Part shown: piece by piece, positions 1 to 8,786 of the stretch
How positions within the stretch are numbered: position 1 is the first letter of the stretch
Layout: the number at the start of each line of letters is the position of its first letter
NCBI RefSeq assembly: GCF_013141915.1
Contig: NZ_SROX01000003.1
Location: forward strand, 361,453 to 425,452
Length of the DNA stretch: 64,000 bases
Origin: Cupriavidus necator
GTDB lineage: Bacteria > Pseudomonadota > Gammaproteobacteria > Burkholderiales > Burkholderiaceae
Reading direction: 5' to 3'
Notes under the pieces: model-generated
The model's input: the letters and a program-made list of their open reading frames with translations, nothing else
The model's database searches: none
What the model was told of the DNA's origin: nothing
Made by a program: the position numbers and the translations under genes

Positions 1-447
1 GGCGATAACCAGATCGGCCCGGTGGGTCGAACCGTCCTGCAGCGTCACCGTAGCGTGGTCCCGGTACGTATCGACGGACGTCACGAACGCGCCCGTCCGA
101 TAGGTGCCCGTGAAAGCCTTGCCGAGCACGTCATACATCTTGCCCCAGGCGGTCAGCGTCTGAGGCATGTCCCGATCGGCAAGCGACACACCCTCCCGGG
201 AGAGCGTGATTCGGGTATTGACGTGCACGCCAATGCTTTCATCGACCACCACGCCCGCCGATGCCAGCGCGTCGAACAATTCCGGGTGCGTGACGATGCC
301 GGCGCCGCGCCCAGTCAGCGCTTCGGGCGTGCGCTCGAAGATCTCTACATTCCAGCCATTGCGGCTGAGCATGTTGGCCGCAAACAGCCCGCCCAGCGAT
401 CCACCTACGACAATCGCCTTCGGCTTGTTGTGCAATACGGTATTCAT
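1..447 (-). CDS. FAD-dependent monooxygenase, N-terminal part (runs off window)
   Basis: Translating the minus strand from the ATG at 447 gives 149 codons open to the window edge. The N-terminus has a Rossmann-type FAD motif (VVGGSLGGLFAANML, about residues 14-28), then a basic/acidic strand end (VEIFERTPE) and a GAGIVTHPEL stretch, as in PHBH-type aromatic-ring or ketone monooxygenases. The start codon overlaps the stop of the upstream VOC gene (ATGA), so the two are probably translationally coupled. The substrate cannot be read from half a protein. The C-terminal NAD(P)H and substrate regions lie outside the window. Confidence 0.85.
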   Translation of the reverse strand, partial: MNTVLHNKPKAIVVGGSLGGLFAANMLSRNGWNVEIFERTPEALTGRGAGIVTHPELFDALASAGVVVDESIGVHVNTRITLSREGVSLADRDMPQTLTAWGKMYDVLGKAFTGTYRTGAFVTSVDTYRDHATVTLQDGSTHRADLVIA

Positions 448-923
448 GCCAGTGCTCCAGTCTTTGCTTGTGCACTGTCGGGCAGTGCCAGTCCTGCCAC
501 TTCGGCAGCGGGGTAGTTGAGTTCGATCGTGACGCCGGAAGGATCCTCGAGGAAAACCTGATGCAGGCCGAGGCTTGGTACCGTGCGATCACGCCAGGAG
601 ATGCCTTCAGCACGCAGGGTCGCCCACATCTGCTCGACGCCCGTGGCCAGGAAGGCGATGTGGTCCAGCGTGCCGGTGCCAGACGCGGGCAGGGATTTGT
701 CGCCCAGATAGGCGGACAGGCCGGAAGGGTTGTCCGGATCCACGCCAATGATGTGAACCGTCCCGTAGTCGCTCTCGTCGTCACCCATATAGAGCCATGC
801 GCCGGGAAAGTCGAAGGGTGGTCGATAGCCGCGCCGGAACCCCAGGACGCGTTCGTAGAACGCGCAGGACCGCTCCAGGTCCGTGGTGCGTATCGAATAG
901 TGTGCTAGTTTGGCCAGTGCCAT
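444..923 (-). CDS. VOC-family (glyoxalase/extradiol dioxygenase fold) protein
   Basis: This 159-residue protein has two beta-alpha-beta-beta-beta halves. Likely metal ligands are His8 (KLAHYSIRT), the His of LDHIAF near residue 89, and the Glu of TIELNY near residue 136. The family includes glyoxalases, extradiol dioxygenases and epimerases, and the single-subunit size with an N-terminal HYSIRT is common in small dioxygenase-like members. It is the first gene of an operon with the flavin monooxygenase (4-bp overlap), so a role in an aromatic or ketone degradation step is plausible. Paired operator-like 14-mers lie at 940-968, immediately upstream of its start. Confidence 0.85.
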   Translation of the reverse strand: MALAKLAHYSIRTTDLERSCAFYERVLGFRRGYRPPFDFPGAWLYMGDDESDYGTVHIIGVDPDNPSGLSAYLGDKSLPASGTGTLDHIAFLATGVEQMWATLRAEGISWRDRTVPSLGLHQVFLEDPSGVTIELNYPAAEVAGLALPDSAQAKTGALA

Positions 924-939
924 CGAAGCCTCCTGTAAA

Positions 940-968
940 TTATCAACCGATCAGTGATCGATGGATAA
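940..968. promoter_or_regulatory. Paired 14-bp operator-like sites upstream of the VOC operon
   Basis: Two 14-mers, TTATCAACCGATCA (940-953) and TGATCGATGGATAA (955-968), are separated by 1 bp. Together they form a near-perfect 29-bp inverted repeat. The second 14-mer recurs exactly at 16583-16596, and related 14-mers occur at 1233, 1268, 8727, 16443, 16458, 45907 and 45942. The position just upstream of the VOC start suggests repression. Which regulator binds is inference; the TetR protein at 8787 is the nearest candidate. Confidence 0.6.
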
Positions 969-1330
969 ATAGTAGGGCGGAAGCTGTTGGAGGCCAAGAA
1001 CCTCTAGGGTGGGACATACCCTAACTTCCTGATTATTTTCGGCCGATAAATGACCTGGGGTGCACCTTTAGACGCCGAAGCGTGGAAGCCGGCGAGTTCG
1101 TCAGTCTGATTGCTGCTGCGCAAACTGAAAAGCGATCCGTTGGCAGGGTAGACGGGAGGTCACAATCACAGCGGCAGCCTTGCCCAAGGCGTCCTCAGAC
1201 CAGGTGTACTTCTCCGGGTTTTCCCTTCGTATTTATCATTTGACAAGCAATTTGACGTATATCAAAGTTATCGATAGCTAAACAAAGAACCGGGCTGCAT
1301 CGAATAGCTGCGGCCTAACAGGAGACCTTC
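969..1330. other. Divergent intergenic region with promoter of the ABC operon
   Basis: This non-coding stretch separates the VOC operon (minus) from the ABC importer operon (plus). It carries two operator-like 14-mers, TTATCATTTGACAA at 1233-1246 and TTATCGATAGCTAA at 1268-1281, with starts 35 bp apart. A TTGACA at 1240-1245 could be the -35 element. A second candidate is TTGACG at 1252-1257 with TAGCTA at 1275-1280 (17-bp spacer). I see no coding sequence in 970-1230. Confidence 0.5.
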
Positions 1331-2551
1331 ATGGGACATGCAGTCATGGGTGCGCAGCGCACCGCTCGTCGCTTCTGTATTGGGGTGTTCGCTGGCTTGC
1401 TCGCCGTGGGTGCGCAAGCACAGACGATCAAGATTGGGCTTCCTGTACCGCTTACCGGTCCCTACGGCGCGGAGGCAAAGGACCAGGTGCGAAATGCCGA
1501 GCTGGCCGTCAAGGAATTCAATGATGCCGGCGGTCTGAACGGCCGCAAGGCCGAGTTGCTGGTGCGTGACGACAAGCTCAATCCCGGTGAGGCAGCCACG
1601 CGGACCCTGGAATTGCTCGAGAAGGACGGTGCGCAGTTCATCGTAGGTGGTCTTTCTGCCGCGACGCAGCTATCCATCAACAACGTTACCAAGCAGCGCA
1701 AGGTCATCTATATCTCGATCAGTCAGTCCGACGTCATTAATGAGGCGACCGATGCGAGCCCTTACACGTTTCATGAGGCAATGAATCCCCACATGACGAC
1801 GCAGGCCGTGGGCCGCTATGTCTTCAAGAAGGGGATGCGTATTGCCTTCCTGACCGCTGACTACGCCTATGGCCACGAGATGACGCGCGGCTTCACGCGA
1901 GTGGCCAAAGACCTTGGCGCCGAGGTGGTTGGCGAAGTGCGGCATCCGCTTGGGCAACAGGACTACTCCACCTTTCTGCCACGGCTGATGGCACTCAAGC
2001 CGGATGTGCTGATATTCAACAACTTCGGCCGCGATAACCAGATCTCCATCAAGCAGGCCTCGGACTACGGCATGAAGAAGTCCATAAAGTTCGTCACCCC
2101 CGTGATGACTTACACCTCTCGCGTCGCAGGCGGGGCTAACACATATGAAGGTGTCATTGGCGGGACGCAGTACTTCTGGGAGATGGAAGCGACAACGTCA
2201 TCCGCGAAAGCCTTCAATGCGGCTTTCCGGGCCAAGAACGAGGGACGCTACCCGTCTGACTATGGCGCGATGGCATACTCGGCCGTCAAGTCATTGCTCC
2301 TGGCGGTCAAGTCCGCCGGTAGCAGCGAGACGGAAAAGGTCGCGACGGCGCTGCGCAACCTGAAATATGACACCTACAAGGGGCAGCAGTACTACAGACC
2401 CTGTGACCAGCAATCCGTTCAGTCGGTACTTGTGATCCAGTCGAACTCCAAGGAAGCGGCCAATCCCGACGACGTGTTCAAGGTTTTGCACGTCGAACCA
2501 GCCAGCGAGAAGCTGTTGCGTCCGTGCACCGAACTCGGCTTCAAGGGCTGA
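1331..2551 (+). CDS. Branched-chain-amino-acid-type ABC transporter substrate-binding protein
   Basis: The protein has 406 residues. A signal peptide (about residues 1-31, hydrophobic FCIGVFAGLLAVGAQA, cleavage near AQA-QT) precedes the periplasmic type I fold starting TIKIGLPVPLTGPYG, typical of the LivJ/LivK (HAAT) family. The ATG at 1331 has an AGGAGA 6 bp upstream. It heads a five-component importer operon with LivH, LivM, LivG and LivF. HAAT receptors bind amino acids but also aromatic acids, amides and other carboxylates, so the ligand is unknown. The catabolic context (VOC/monooxygenase divergent, flavoprotein downstream) favours a growth substrate over leucine. A gap of about 155 bp to livH holds no obvious gene. 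Confidence 0.9.
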   Translation: MGHAVMGAQRTARRFCIGVFAGLLAVGAQAQTIKIGLPVPLTGPYGAEAKDQVRNAELAVKEFNDAGGLNGRKAELLVRDDKLNPGEAATRTLELLEKDGAQFIVGGLSAATQLSINNVTKQRKVIYISISQSDVINEATDASPYTFHEAMNPHMTTQAVGRYVFKKGMRIAFLTADYAYGHEMTRGFTRVAKDLGAEVVGEVRHPLGQQDYSTFLPRLMALKPDVLIFNNFGRDNQISIKQASDYGMKKSIKFVTPVMTYTSRVAGGANTYEGVIGGTQYFWEMEATTSSAKAFNAAFRAKNEGRYPSDYGAMAYSAVKSLLLAVKSAGSSETEKVATALRNLKYDTYKGQQYYRPCDQQSVQSVLVIQSNSKEAANPDDVFKVLHVEPASEKLLRPCTELGFKG

Positions 2552-2707
2552 GCTATCGGCAGGTCGGTATGGGGCGATCCGTTACAACGCTGGTCGTCCC
2601 TACGGAGCATGATGTCACTGATCGTGGCTAGCGCCTTGCACCTGCAGCGTCGCCAGAGGAAGTTTTAGGGCTGTCGTAGCGGGCGCACGGCGAGAGGCGG
2701 GAAAGCG

Positions 2708-3589
2708 ATGGAAATCTCATTAGATCTACTGGCACTGCAGCTCTTTACAGGGCTGGCGCTAGGTGCAATTTACGTGCTGCTGGCGGTCGGCCTGTCCCTT
2801 ATCTTCGGGATGCTGACAGTTGTCAATTTTGCGCACGGCGCCTTCTACATGATAGGCGCCTATGTTGGGCTGCTGGCTGTCGAAAAGACAGGAAGCTTCT
2901 GGGCTGCGCTCGTAGTTGCTCCGTTGACCGTTGCGGCCATTGGCATGCTATGCGAGCGATGGCTGATTCGCCCCTTGTATGGTCGCGGTATCGACTACCC
3001 GCTTCTGCTCACCTTCGGCTTGTCATACATCATGGTCGAGGCCATACGTATCTGGTTCGGAAAGGCCGGGCTGCCGTTCGACACCCCGGAAGTCCTGCAA
3101 GGGGCTACTAATCTTGGCTTTGCCGATTTTCCTACCTACCGATTGTTTGTGATCGGCGTCGTTTCGCTTCTGCTGCTCGCCTTGTGGTTGCTGATCGAGC
3201 GGACGCCATTCGGCCTGATTGTCCGGGCAGGAGCCCGTGACCCGGTCATTGTTCGCGTACTTGGCATCGACGTCTCACGTGTCTGGCTGATCGTGTTCGG
3301 GATGGGTACTGGCATTGCGGCGCTGGCTGGCGTCCTGTCGGCGCCGTTGCAAGGCGTATCGCCGGAAATGGGGACGTCCGTTCTCACTGTAGCTTTCGTT
3401 GTTACCGTTGTGGGCGGGATGGGGTCCTTGATGGGTGCCGTCGTGGCGGGCTTGCTTGTCGGCGTTGTGGAGAGCATGGCCGTACTCTTCTTCCCTGAGG
3501 CAGCGAAGGTGTCCATGTTCGTGATCATGGCCGCAGTGCTTCTCATCCGGCCGCAAGGACTCTTCGGCCGAACAGGATTGATGACATGA
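2708..3589 (+). CDS. livH: ABC importer inner-membrane permease, LivH type
   Basis: This 293-residue, strongly hydrophobic protein has about eight membrane segments. It carries the LivH hallmarks GAIYVLLAVGLSLIFGMLTVVNFAHGAFYMIGAY near the N-terminus and VTVVGGMGSLMGAVVAG near residues 235-251, the cytoplasmic EAA-like loop that contacts the ATPases. It forms the translocation pore with LivM. The stop overlaps the livM start (ATGA), typical of coupled permease subunits. Confidence 0.93.
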   Translation: MEISLDLLALQLFTGLALGAIYVLLAVGLSLIFGMLTVVNFAHGAFYMIGAYVGLLAVEKTGSFWAALVVAPLTVAAIGMLCERWLIRPLYGRGIDYPLLLTFGLSYIMVEAIRIWFGKAGLPFDTPEVLQGATNLGFADFPTYRLFVIGVVSLLLLALWLLIERTPFGLIVRAGARDPVIVRVLGIDVSRVWLIVFGMGTGIAALAGVLSAPLQGVSPEMGTSVLTVAFVVTVVGGMGSLMGAVVAGLLVGVVESMAVLFFPEAAKVSMFVIMAAVLLIRPQGLFGRTGLMT

Positions 3590-4590
3590 AGAACTTCCAT
3601 GTTCATGGCGCCATTCGCCTAAGGAATGAAGCTACCGGACTTGCAAGCCAGATGTGCAGGGTTGTCGCGATGCACCGCGTCCTGGCGACTGTCGTCTTCT
3701 TCGCGGCATTTCCATGGCTGGTGCCCTACCACTCATTGGCCATCAACGTTCTGATCTATGGACTGTTTGCAGTCGGCTTCAACCTGCTGTTCGGATACAC
3801 CGGTCTCCTTTCGTTTGGCCATGCCGCATTCCTCGGGGTCGGTGCATATTCGGCGGGCATTCTTATCGCACAGTACCAATTGGCATGGTGGGCGGCGATT
3901 CCCGCGGCCATGGTCGCTGGCTGCATGGTAGCCCTCGTGATGGGACTCCTGGCCATTCGGACCAGGGGCATCTACTTTGCGATGGTGACGCTGGCGCTGT
4001 CCCAATGTGTTTACTTCCTGGTTTATCAGATGCCAAGCTCCGGGGGGGAGAACGGATTGCGAGGCGTGAACATTGCCGAGCTGGATCTCTTTGGATTCCG
4101 TCTGGACCTGCTCGATCCGTTGCAGAAGTACTACTTCATCTTCGCGCTCGTCTCGGTCTCTCTTTGGGTGCTCTCTCGCATCCTCGCATCTCCTCTGGGT
4201 GGCGTTATCGAAGCCGTCCGCGAGAACGAAGCTCGCGCCCGTGCCTGTGGTTTCGATATTGAACGCACGAAGCTGTTGGCATTCGTCCTTTCCGCCGCCT
4301 TCTGCGCCCTTGCCGGAGCGCTCAACGCTATCCATCTCGGAAGTGTTCCCATTGAAACACTCCATTACTCGACGTCCGGGATGGTTGTAATGTTGTGCCT
4401 GCTCGGAGGCATGGGCACTTATTTCGGTCCGTTCGTCGGCGCGGCGCTGTTCCTGCTTATTCAGGATTTTGCTTCAGGCTGGACTGAGCACTGGCAGCTG
4501 ATTGTCGGGGCGGTCTTCGTGGTCTTCGTGCTCTTCTTCCCAAAGGGCGTCTGGGGCACGTTTCTGGAGAAGGTGCACCATGAGCGCTGA
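3586..4590 (+). CDS. livM: ABC importer inner-membrane permease, LivM type
   Basis: The second permease subunit has 334 residues and multiple membrane segments. Family motifs are NVLIYGLFAVGFNLLFGYTGLLSFGHAAFLGVGAYSA (about residues 53-85) and LLGGMGTYFGPFVGAAL near residue 270. The N-terminal 25-35 residues before the first membrane segment are rather polar. An alternative internal ATG at 3652 or 3670 would trim them, but the 4-bp overlap with livH supports 3586. The 3' end overlaps the livG start by 11 bp. Confidence 0.9.
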   Translation: MKNFHVHGAIRLRNEATGLASQMCRVVAMHRVLATVVFFAAFPWLVPYHSLAINVLIYGLFAVGFNLLFGYTGLLSFGHAAFLGVGAYSAGILIAQYQLAWWAAIPAAMVAGCMVALVMGLLAIRTRGIYFAMVTLALSQCVYFLVYQMPSSGGENGLRGVNIAELDLFGFRLDLLDPLQKYYFIFALVSVSLWVLSRILASPLGGVIEAVRENEARARACGFDIERTKLLAFVLSAAFCALAGALNAIHLGSVPIETLHYSTSGMVVMLCLLGGMGTYFGPFVGAALFLLIQDFASGWTEHWQLIVGAVFVVFVLFFPKGVWGTFLEKVHHER

Positions 4591-5332
4591 CGCCATTATT
4601 GAAACCAGAGGGGTCAGCAAGCGCTTCGGTGACTTCAAGGCGCTCACTGATGTGAGCGTGAGCATTCGCCCCGGAATGCTGACGTCTATCATCGGCCCTA
4701 ACGGCGCTGGAAAGAGTACCTACTTCAACCTGCTGTCCGGTGCGTTCGCGCCTAGTGAAGGTCGGATTCTGTTCATGGGCAGGGATATCACCGGCATGCG
4801 GCAACACGAGTTCGCGCATATCGGGATCGCCAAGTCGTTTCAGATCACCAGCCTTTTTCCGAACTTCACCGTGCTCGAAAACGTACGGATTGCTTTGCAA
4901 GCGCACGTTTCGCGCTACGGTATGTGGCGCCGACGCTCAGCCTTGTCGGGGCTGACGGAGCAAGCCAGCGTCCTGCTGGAGACAGTGGGACTTTCTGGCC
5001 GCGCAAAGAGCTTCGCCAGGGAACTCGCGCATGGGCAGCAACGGTGCCTCGAGATCGCCGTCGCTCTTGCTGCTCAACCGAAGTTGCTACTGATGGATGA
5101 GCCGACCGCGGGAATGAGCCCGGAGGAAACAAAGGTGATGATGGGACTTATCCGCCGACTCGTGGAACAGCGGACGGTCGTGCTTGTCGAGCACAAGATG
5201 AAGCTTGTCATGGGGATCAGCGAGCGTGTCGTAGTCCTGCATCACGGTGAACTGATCGCGGAAGGTACGCCGGATGATATCCGGGCCAATGATTTGGTGA
5301 AGCGCGTGTACCTTGGACAAGGCAACCATTGA
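4580..5332 (+). CDS. livG: ABC importer ATPase, LivG type
   Basis: This is a 250-residue ATP-binding subunit. Walker A is GPNGAGKST (about residues 38-46) and Walker B is LLLMDEPTAGMSP. The signature motif reads LAHGQQRCLEIA rather than LSGGQ, a variation common in LivG proteins. The switch His is in LVEHKM. I chose the ATG at 4580 (MSADAIIETRG), inside the end of livM, because the family starts here; the reading frame is open further upstream but that part is not LivG-like. It energises the LivHM pore together with LivF. Confidence 0.93.
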   Translation: MSADAIIETRGVSKRFGDFKALTDVSVSIRPGMLTSIIGPNGAGKSTYFNLLSGAFAPSEGRILFMGRDITGMRQHEFAHIGIAKSFQITSLFPNFTVLENVRIALQAHVSRYGMWRRRSALSGLTEQASVLLETVGLSGRAKSFARELAHGQQRCLEIAVALAAQPKLLLMDEPTAGMSPEETKVMMGLIRRLVEQRTVVLVEHKMKLVMGISERVVVLHHGELIAEGTPDDIRANDLVKRVYLGQGNH

Positions 5333-5341
5333 GGGCACATC

Positions 5342-6046
5342 ATGCTGGAAGTTGCGAATCTCAACGCCTGGTACGGGTCGAGTCACGTATTGCAAGGTGT
5401 CGACCTCAAGGTTGGTGAGGGCGAGCTGGTCTGTCTTATCGGCCGCAATGGGGCAGGTAAGACCACTACCGTGAAGTCCATCGCTGGTCTCATGTCCAAG
5501 GTCACCGGGTCGGTAAAGTTTGAAGGCGTTGAACTCCTGGGGCAGCCTGCGCATAAGAGATACTTGCGGCAACTCGCCTACGTCCCGGAGGAGCGTCGCA
5601 TCGTACCTGGTCTCACTGTTCGGGAAAACATTCGACTCGGACTGCTCGCGTCGCCGCACCGTACACGAGAGTCGGATGTCATTGATGAAATTGCCGAGAC
5701 TTTTCCTCGACTGAAGGAGCGGCTCGACCAGCAGGCAGTGACAATGTCTGGCGGTGAGCAGCAAATGCTTGCCATTGCGCGGGCAGTGGCATCGAAGCCG
5801 AAGATGGTGCTGCTCGACGAGCCGTCCGAAGGGATCATGCCAGTTCTCGTGGATGAAATGTTCGAGTATTTCGCGGCATTGAAGCGCGCCGGAGTCACGA
5901 TTCTCCTCATCGAACAGAACGTGGGCCTGGCCTTGAGAATTGCCGACCGCGCCTATATTCTGGATCAGGGCGAGGTAGTCTACAGCGGTACGGCGCAAGC
6001 AATGCTGGGCGACGAGGAAATCCAGGAGCGGTATTGCTCGGTCTGA
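5342..6046 (+). CDS. livF: ABC importer ATPase, LivF type
   Basis: This 234-residue ATPase has Walker A GRNGAGKTT (about residues 37-45), signature MSGGEQQMLAIARA, Walker B MVLLDEPSEG and switch LLIEQNV. The LIEQN form and short length distinguish LivF from LivG. It starts 9 bp after livG and is followed 28 bp later by the flavoprotein gene, in one transcription unit. Confidence 0.93.
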   Translation: MLEVANLNAWYGSSHVLQGVDLKVGEGELVCLIGRNGAGKTTTVKSIAGLMSKVTGSVKFEGVELLGQPAHKRYLRQLAYVPEERRIVPGLTVRENIRLGLLASPHRTRESDVIDEIAETFPRLKERLDQQAVTMSGGEQQMLAIARAVASKPKMVLLDEPSEGIMPVLVDEMFEYFAALKRAGVTILLIEQNVGLALRIADRAYILDQGEVVYSGTAQAMLGDEEIQERYCSV

Positions 6047-6074
6047 TCAGACGAGTGACGGAGGGCCAGAAGCC

Positions 6075-7346
6075 ATGAAGACTGATGACACCGAACGGCG
6101 TGCGAGAGTTGTCCTTACCGGCGCGACGGACAGCAAGAAGGCCTTCGAGTTGAGGGACTTCCTGAACCGTAGTGTTGTCGCGTTCGACTGGAGGCCTTTG
6201 CAGTCGGATGAGGACGCCAGGACGATACCCGGCATCCGTGGATTGGACGATACACGTTTGCCCGTTTGTGAGTTTCCGGACGGAACGCGCTTGTTTGATC
6301 CGAGCGTCAAGGAGGTCGCCGCGCGACTGGGATGGGTGCAGGTACCGCGGCTGCGAGAATACGACGTTTCCATCTACGGTGCGGGCCCAGCCGGATTGAG
6401 TGCGGCCGTTTACGCTGCAAGCGAGGGGCTCAAGACCGTTCTTATCGAACGTCACGCGGTAGGTGGACAGGCGGGCTGCTCATCGCTGATCGAGAACTAC
6501 ATGGGTTTTCCGCAAGGCATCAGTGGTGCCGAGCTGGCGGAACGCGCCCGCCAGCAAGCCGTTCGATTTGGTGCCGAGATTCTCCAGATGCGCGAGGGTG
6601 TCAATGCTACGTTCGAGAATGGTCAAATCATCGTCGACATGGCCGATGGCTCGAAGCTCAGGGCAAAGACCAACATCTGCGCGACGGGCATCGAATGGCG
6701 AAGGTTGAACCTGCCGAACGAGAGCCGCTTTTTGCACGCGGGGTTGTTCTACGGGGCGGGCGCAAGCGAAGCACCCATATGCAAAGGTGAAACGGTTTAT
6801 GTGGTAGGCGGAGGTAACTCCGCCGGTCAGGCGGCCATGCACCTGTCCGAGTACGCCGACGAGGTTGTGATGCTTGTGCGAGGCCCGTCGCTGGCCGCAA
6901 CGCTCTCGGACTATCTCGTGAAGAAGATCGAGCGATCGAGTGTCGTGCGTGTCGTCAGCAACTGCGAAGTGGTTGCTGTCGACGGGGACCATCGCTTGCG
7001 AGAGGTAACGGTTCGCGATCGCGTGAACGGCGGGACGGAAACACTTGCCGCCACGCGCATCTTCGTGTGTATCGGCGGGGCACCACATACCGAATGGGCT
7101 CGCAATACCGACATCGTGCGGGACGCCGCCGGGTATCTGGTCACGGGGCCTGATTTGTTGCGGGATGGACGTGCCCCCGAGTCGTGGCCGCTGCAAAGAG
7201 CGCCGTTTTATCTCGAGACGAGCGTGCCAGGCTCGTTTGCAGCAGGCGACGTTCGGCACAACTCGATCAAGCGGGTTGCGTCGGCTGTGGGCGAGGGCGC
7301 CATGGCGGTGTCGTTCGTTCATCAGCACCTGGCCCATCAGGGGTGA
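6075..7346 (+). CDS. Thioredoxin-reductase-like flavoprotein lacking the redox CxxC
   Basis: The protein has 423 residues. An N-terminal domain of about 90 residues (RARVVLTGATDSKKAFELRDFL...) resembles a thioredoxin/glutaredoxin-fold fragment but has no CxxC. It precedes a TrxR-type two-domain core with FAD motif IYGAGPAGLSAAVYAAS, GGQAG, a second nucleotide motif VYVVGGGNSAGQAA, and the C-terminal FAD contact SFAAGDVRHNSIKRVASAVGEGAMA. Where TrxR carries CATC, this protein reads FYGAGASEAPICKG, so disulfide reduction is unlikely. It is co-transcribed with the livHMGF importer and may oxidise or reduce the imported compound or feed electrons to a monooxygenase. The specific reaction is unknown. 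Confidence 0.8.
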   Translation: MKTDDTERRARVVLTGATDSKKAFELRDFLNRSVVAFDWRPLQSDEDARTIPGIRGLDDTRLPVCEFPDGTRLFDPSVKEVAARLGWVQVPRLREYDVSIYGAGPAGLSAAVYAASEGLKTVLIERHAVGGQAGCSSLIENYMGFPQGISGAELAERARQQAVRFGAEILQMREGVNATFENGQIIVDMADGSKLRAKTNICATGIEWRRLNLPNESRFLHAGLFYGAGASEAPICKGETVYVVGGGNSAGQAAMHLSEYADEVVMLVRGPSLAATLSDYLVKKIERSSVVRVVSNCEVVAVDGDHRLREVTVRDRVNGGTETLAATRIFVCIGGAPHTEWARNTDIVRDAAGYLVTGPDLLRDGRAPESWPLQRAPFYLETSVPGSFAAGDVRHNSIKRVASAVGEGAMAVSFVHQHLAHQG

Positions 7347-7373
7347 GGCGCCGTTACTTGCGTCGTGCGTCAA

Positions 7374-7670
7374 TTAGCCGAGCAAATATCGCAGTGTCCC
7401 CGCAGAAGCGATGCCGATCACGACGGTAGGAAGGATCGAGAGCCGCGTGGCGGCCGCTAAAGTCAGTGCGAGGGCTGCGAGGTCGGCGGGGCGATCCGAT
7501 ACAAAATATGGCGCAATGACTGAAATCAGTACGCATCCCGGTGCGACTTCCAGCGTGGCGGCAGCGCGCGGACTCAGTTTCCTGTTGTGCAGCAGGAGGT
7601 ACCCTCCGATACGCGTCAGATAAGTGACCGAGGCCATAGCGAAGATCGTGGCAAGTGTAAGGAATGTCAC
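7374..7670 (-). CDS. azlD: AzlD-type branched-chain amino acid exporter small subunit
   Basis: This 98-residue membrane protein has three to four hydrophobic segments and the AzlD-like N-terminus VTYLTRIGGYLLL. It starts with GTG at 7670, overlapping the azlC stop (GTGA). AzlC and AzlD together form an export permease for branched-chain amino acids and analogues. It is convergent with the flavoprotein gene, 27 bp away. Confidence 0.85.
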   Translation of the reverse strand: MTFLTLATIFAMASVTYLTRIGGYLLLHNRKLSPRAAATLEVAPGCVLISVIAPYFVSDRPADLAALALTLAAATRLSILPTVVIGIASAGTLRYLLG

Positions 7671-8434
7671 TGCTTCGCCTCCTTGCGATCAGCCATCCAG
7701 TATGCGGCGGTGACGCCGGACAAGGCACCGGCCAACACATACCAGGCGCCAGGCACCAGAAGATGTGTAATCGCCGCGACGGCCAGGCTGACAAGCCATG
7801 GCCTGGCTGTGCGAAGGTCTTTCCACATGCCACGCATCAGCACCAGAAACACGGCAGGGAAAGCCATGTGGAAGCCGTAGGCCTCAACATCACCAAGTAT
7901 CGGTCCAACTGCCGCGCCGATGGCAGTGCACCCGACCCATGTCAGATAGAACGGGGCTGCGACGCCCCAGTAATACGGCAGGCTCAACACGGGCAACACG
8001 GGCGTTCGCTGGCGTTGGGCGCGTTGTTTTGCATCTGCCAGCCCGAACGCCCAGCTTTCGTCGCACATCACGAACAGCGCAGCTAGTGCCTTGCGCCGAG
8101 GCAGGTGGTGAAGCAATGGTGCGAGCACTGCGCCCATCAGGAGATGGCGGCTATTGACCAGCAAGGTGATCGCAACAATCAGAAGAACGCTGGGCGGGGA
8201 CGCCCACAAGGCGATTGCGGCAAATTCCGAGCCGCCGGCAAAGTTCAGGCCGGTCATCAGGGAGACTTCCGCAGGGTTCAGGCCGTGGCGAGCCGCCTGT
8301 GCGCCGAGTACGAGGCCAAAGGGAACAAAGCCAACCAGCATGGGCACGCTGTCCCTAGCTCCCCGCTTCAACTCCGCAAGTTGCTGAACCTGTGCCGGGC
8401 GTCTTCCAACGTTCTGGCCCTCTACTGCTTCCAT
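7667..8434 (-). CDS. azlC: AzlC-type branched-chain amino acid exporter large subunit
   Basis: The protein has 255 residues and several membrane segments. The AzlC family pattern includes RDSVPMLVGFVPFGLVLG near the N-terminus, MTGLNFAGGSEFAAIALW, and LVNSRHLLMGAVLAPLL around residues 110-125. Its partner azlD follows with a 4-bp overlap. No regulator of the usual Lrp type is adjacent. Confidence 0.88.
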   Translation of the reverse strand: MEAVEGQNVGRRPAQVQQLAELKRGARDSVPMLVGFVPFGLVLGAQAARHGLNPAEVSLMTGLNFAGGSEFAAIALWASPPSVLLIVAITLLVNSRHLLMGAVLAPLLHHLPRRKALAALFVMCDESWAFGLADAKQRAQRQRTPVLPVLSLPYYWGVAAPFYLTWVGCTAIGAAVGPILGDVEAYGFHMAFPAVFLVLMRGMWKDLRTARPWLVSLAVAAITHLLVPGAWYVLAGALSGVTAAYWMADRKEAKQ

Positions 8435-8786
8435 CTCACTACAGTCCTTCGTTGGCCGGATTTGTCAGGCCACAATTCAAAGAAAGCATTGTATGCGCTT
8501 TTGGTAGCAATTTGCTTGTTTTGTTGTGGTAAATTGATTGGTTGCTTGGTGTCTGATGCCAGAAATGTCAGAAACGTTGGCAGTCAATGCCAGGTAGGTT
8601 TCTTGGTGCCGCGTGATACATTCGCCGGGGACTTGATAGGTTTCGCGGGGCCTCGTCAGAAGTGGAACGTGAGATCTTCTTCGCAATCGGAGGGCCAATG
8701 GTTCGCCCCTGCCTTTGCCTTACAATTTATCGCCTGATTGGTAGAATGGAGGCGTAACACGCCATTGTCTGGTGCCAGGGGGATGC
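8435..8786. other. Divergent intergenic region azlC / TetR regulator
   Basis: This 352-bp gap has an AT-rich section at 8480-8560 and no gene that I can support. A candidate TetR promoter is TTACAA (8720-8725) and TAGAAT (8742-8747), with the operator-like 14-mer TTATCGCCTGATTG (8727-8740) filling the spacer. That position would suit autoregulation of the TetR gene. Confidence 0.5.
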
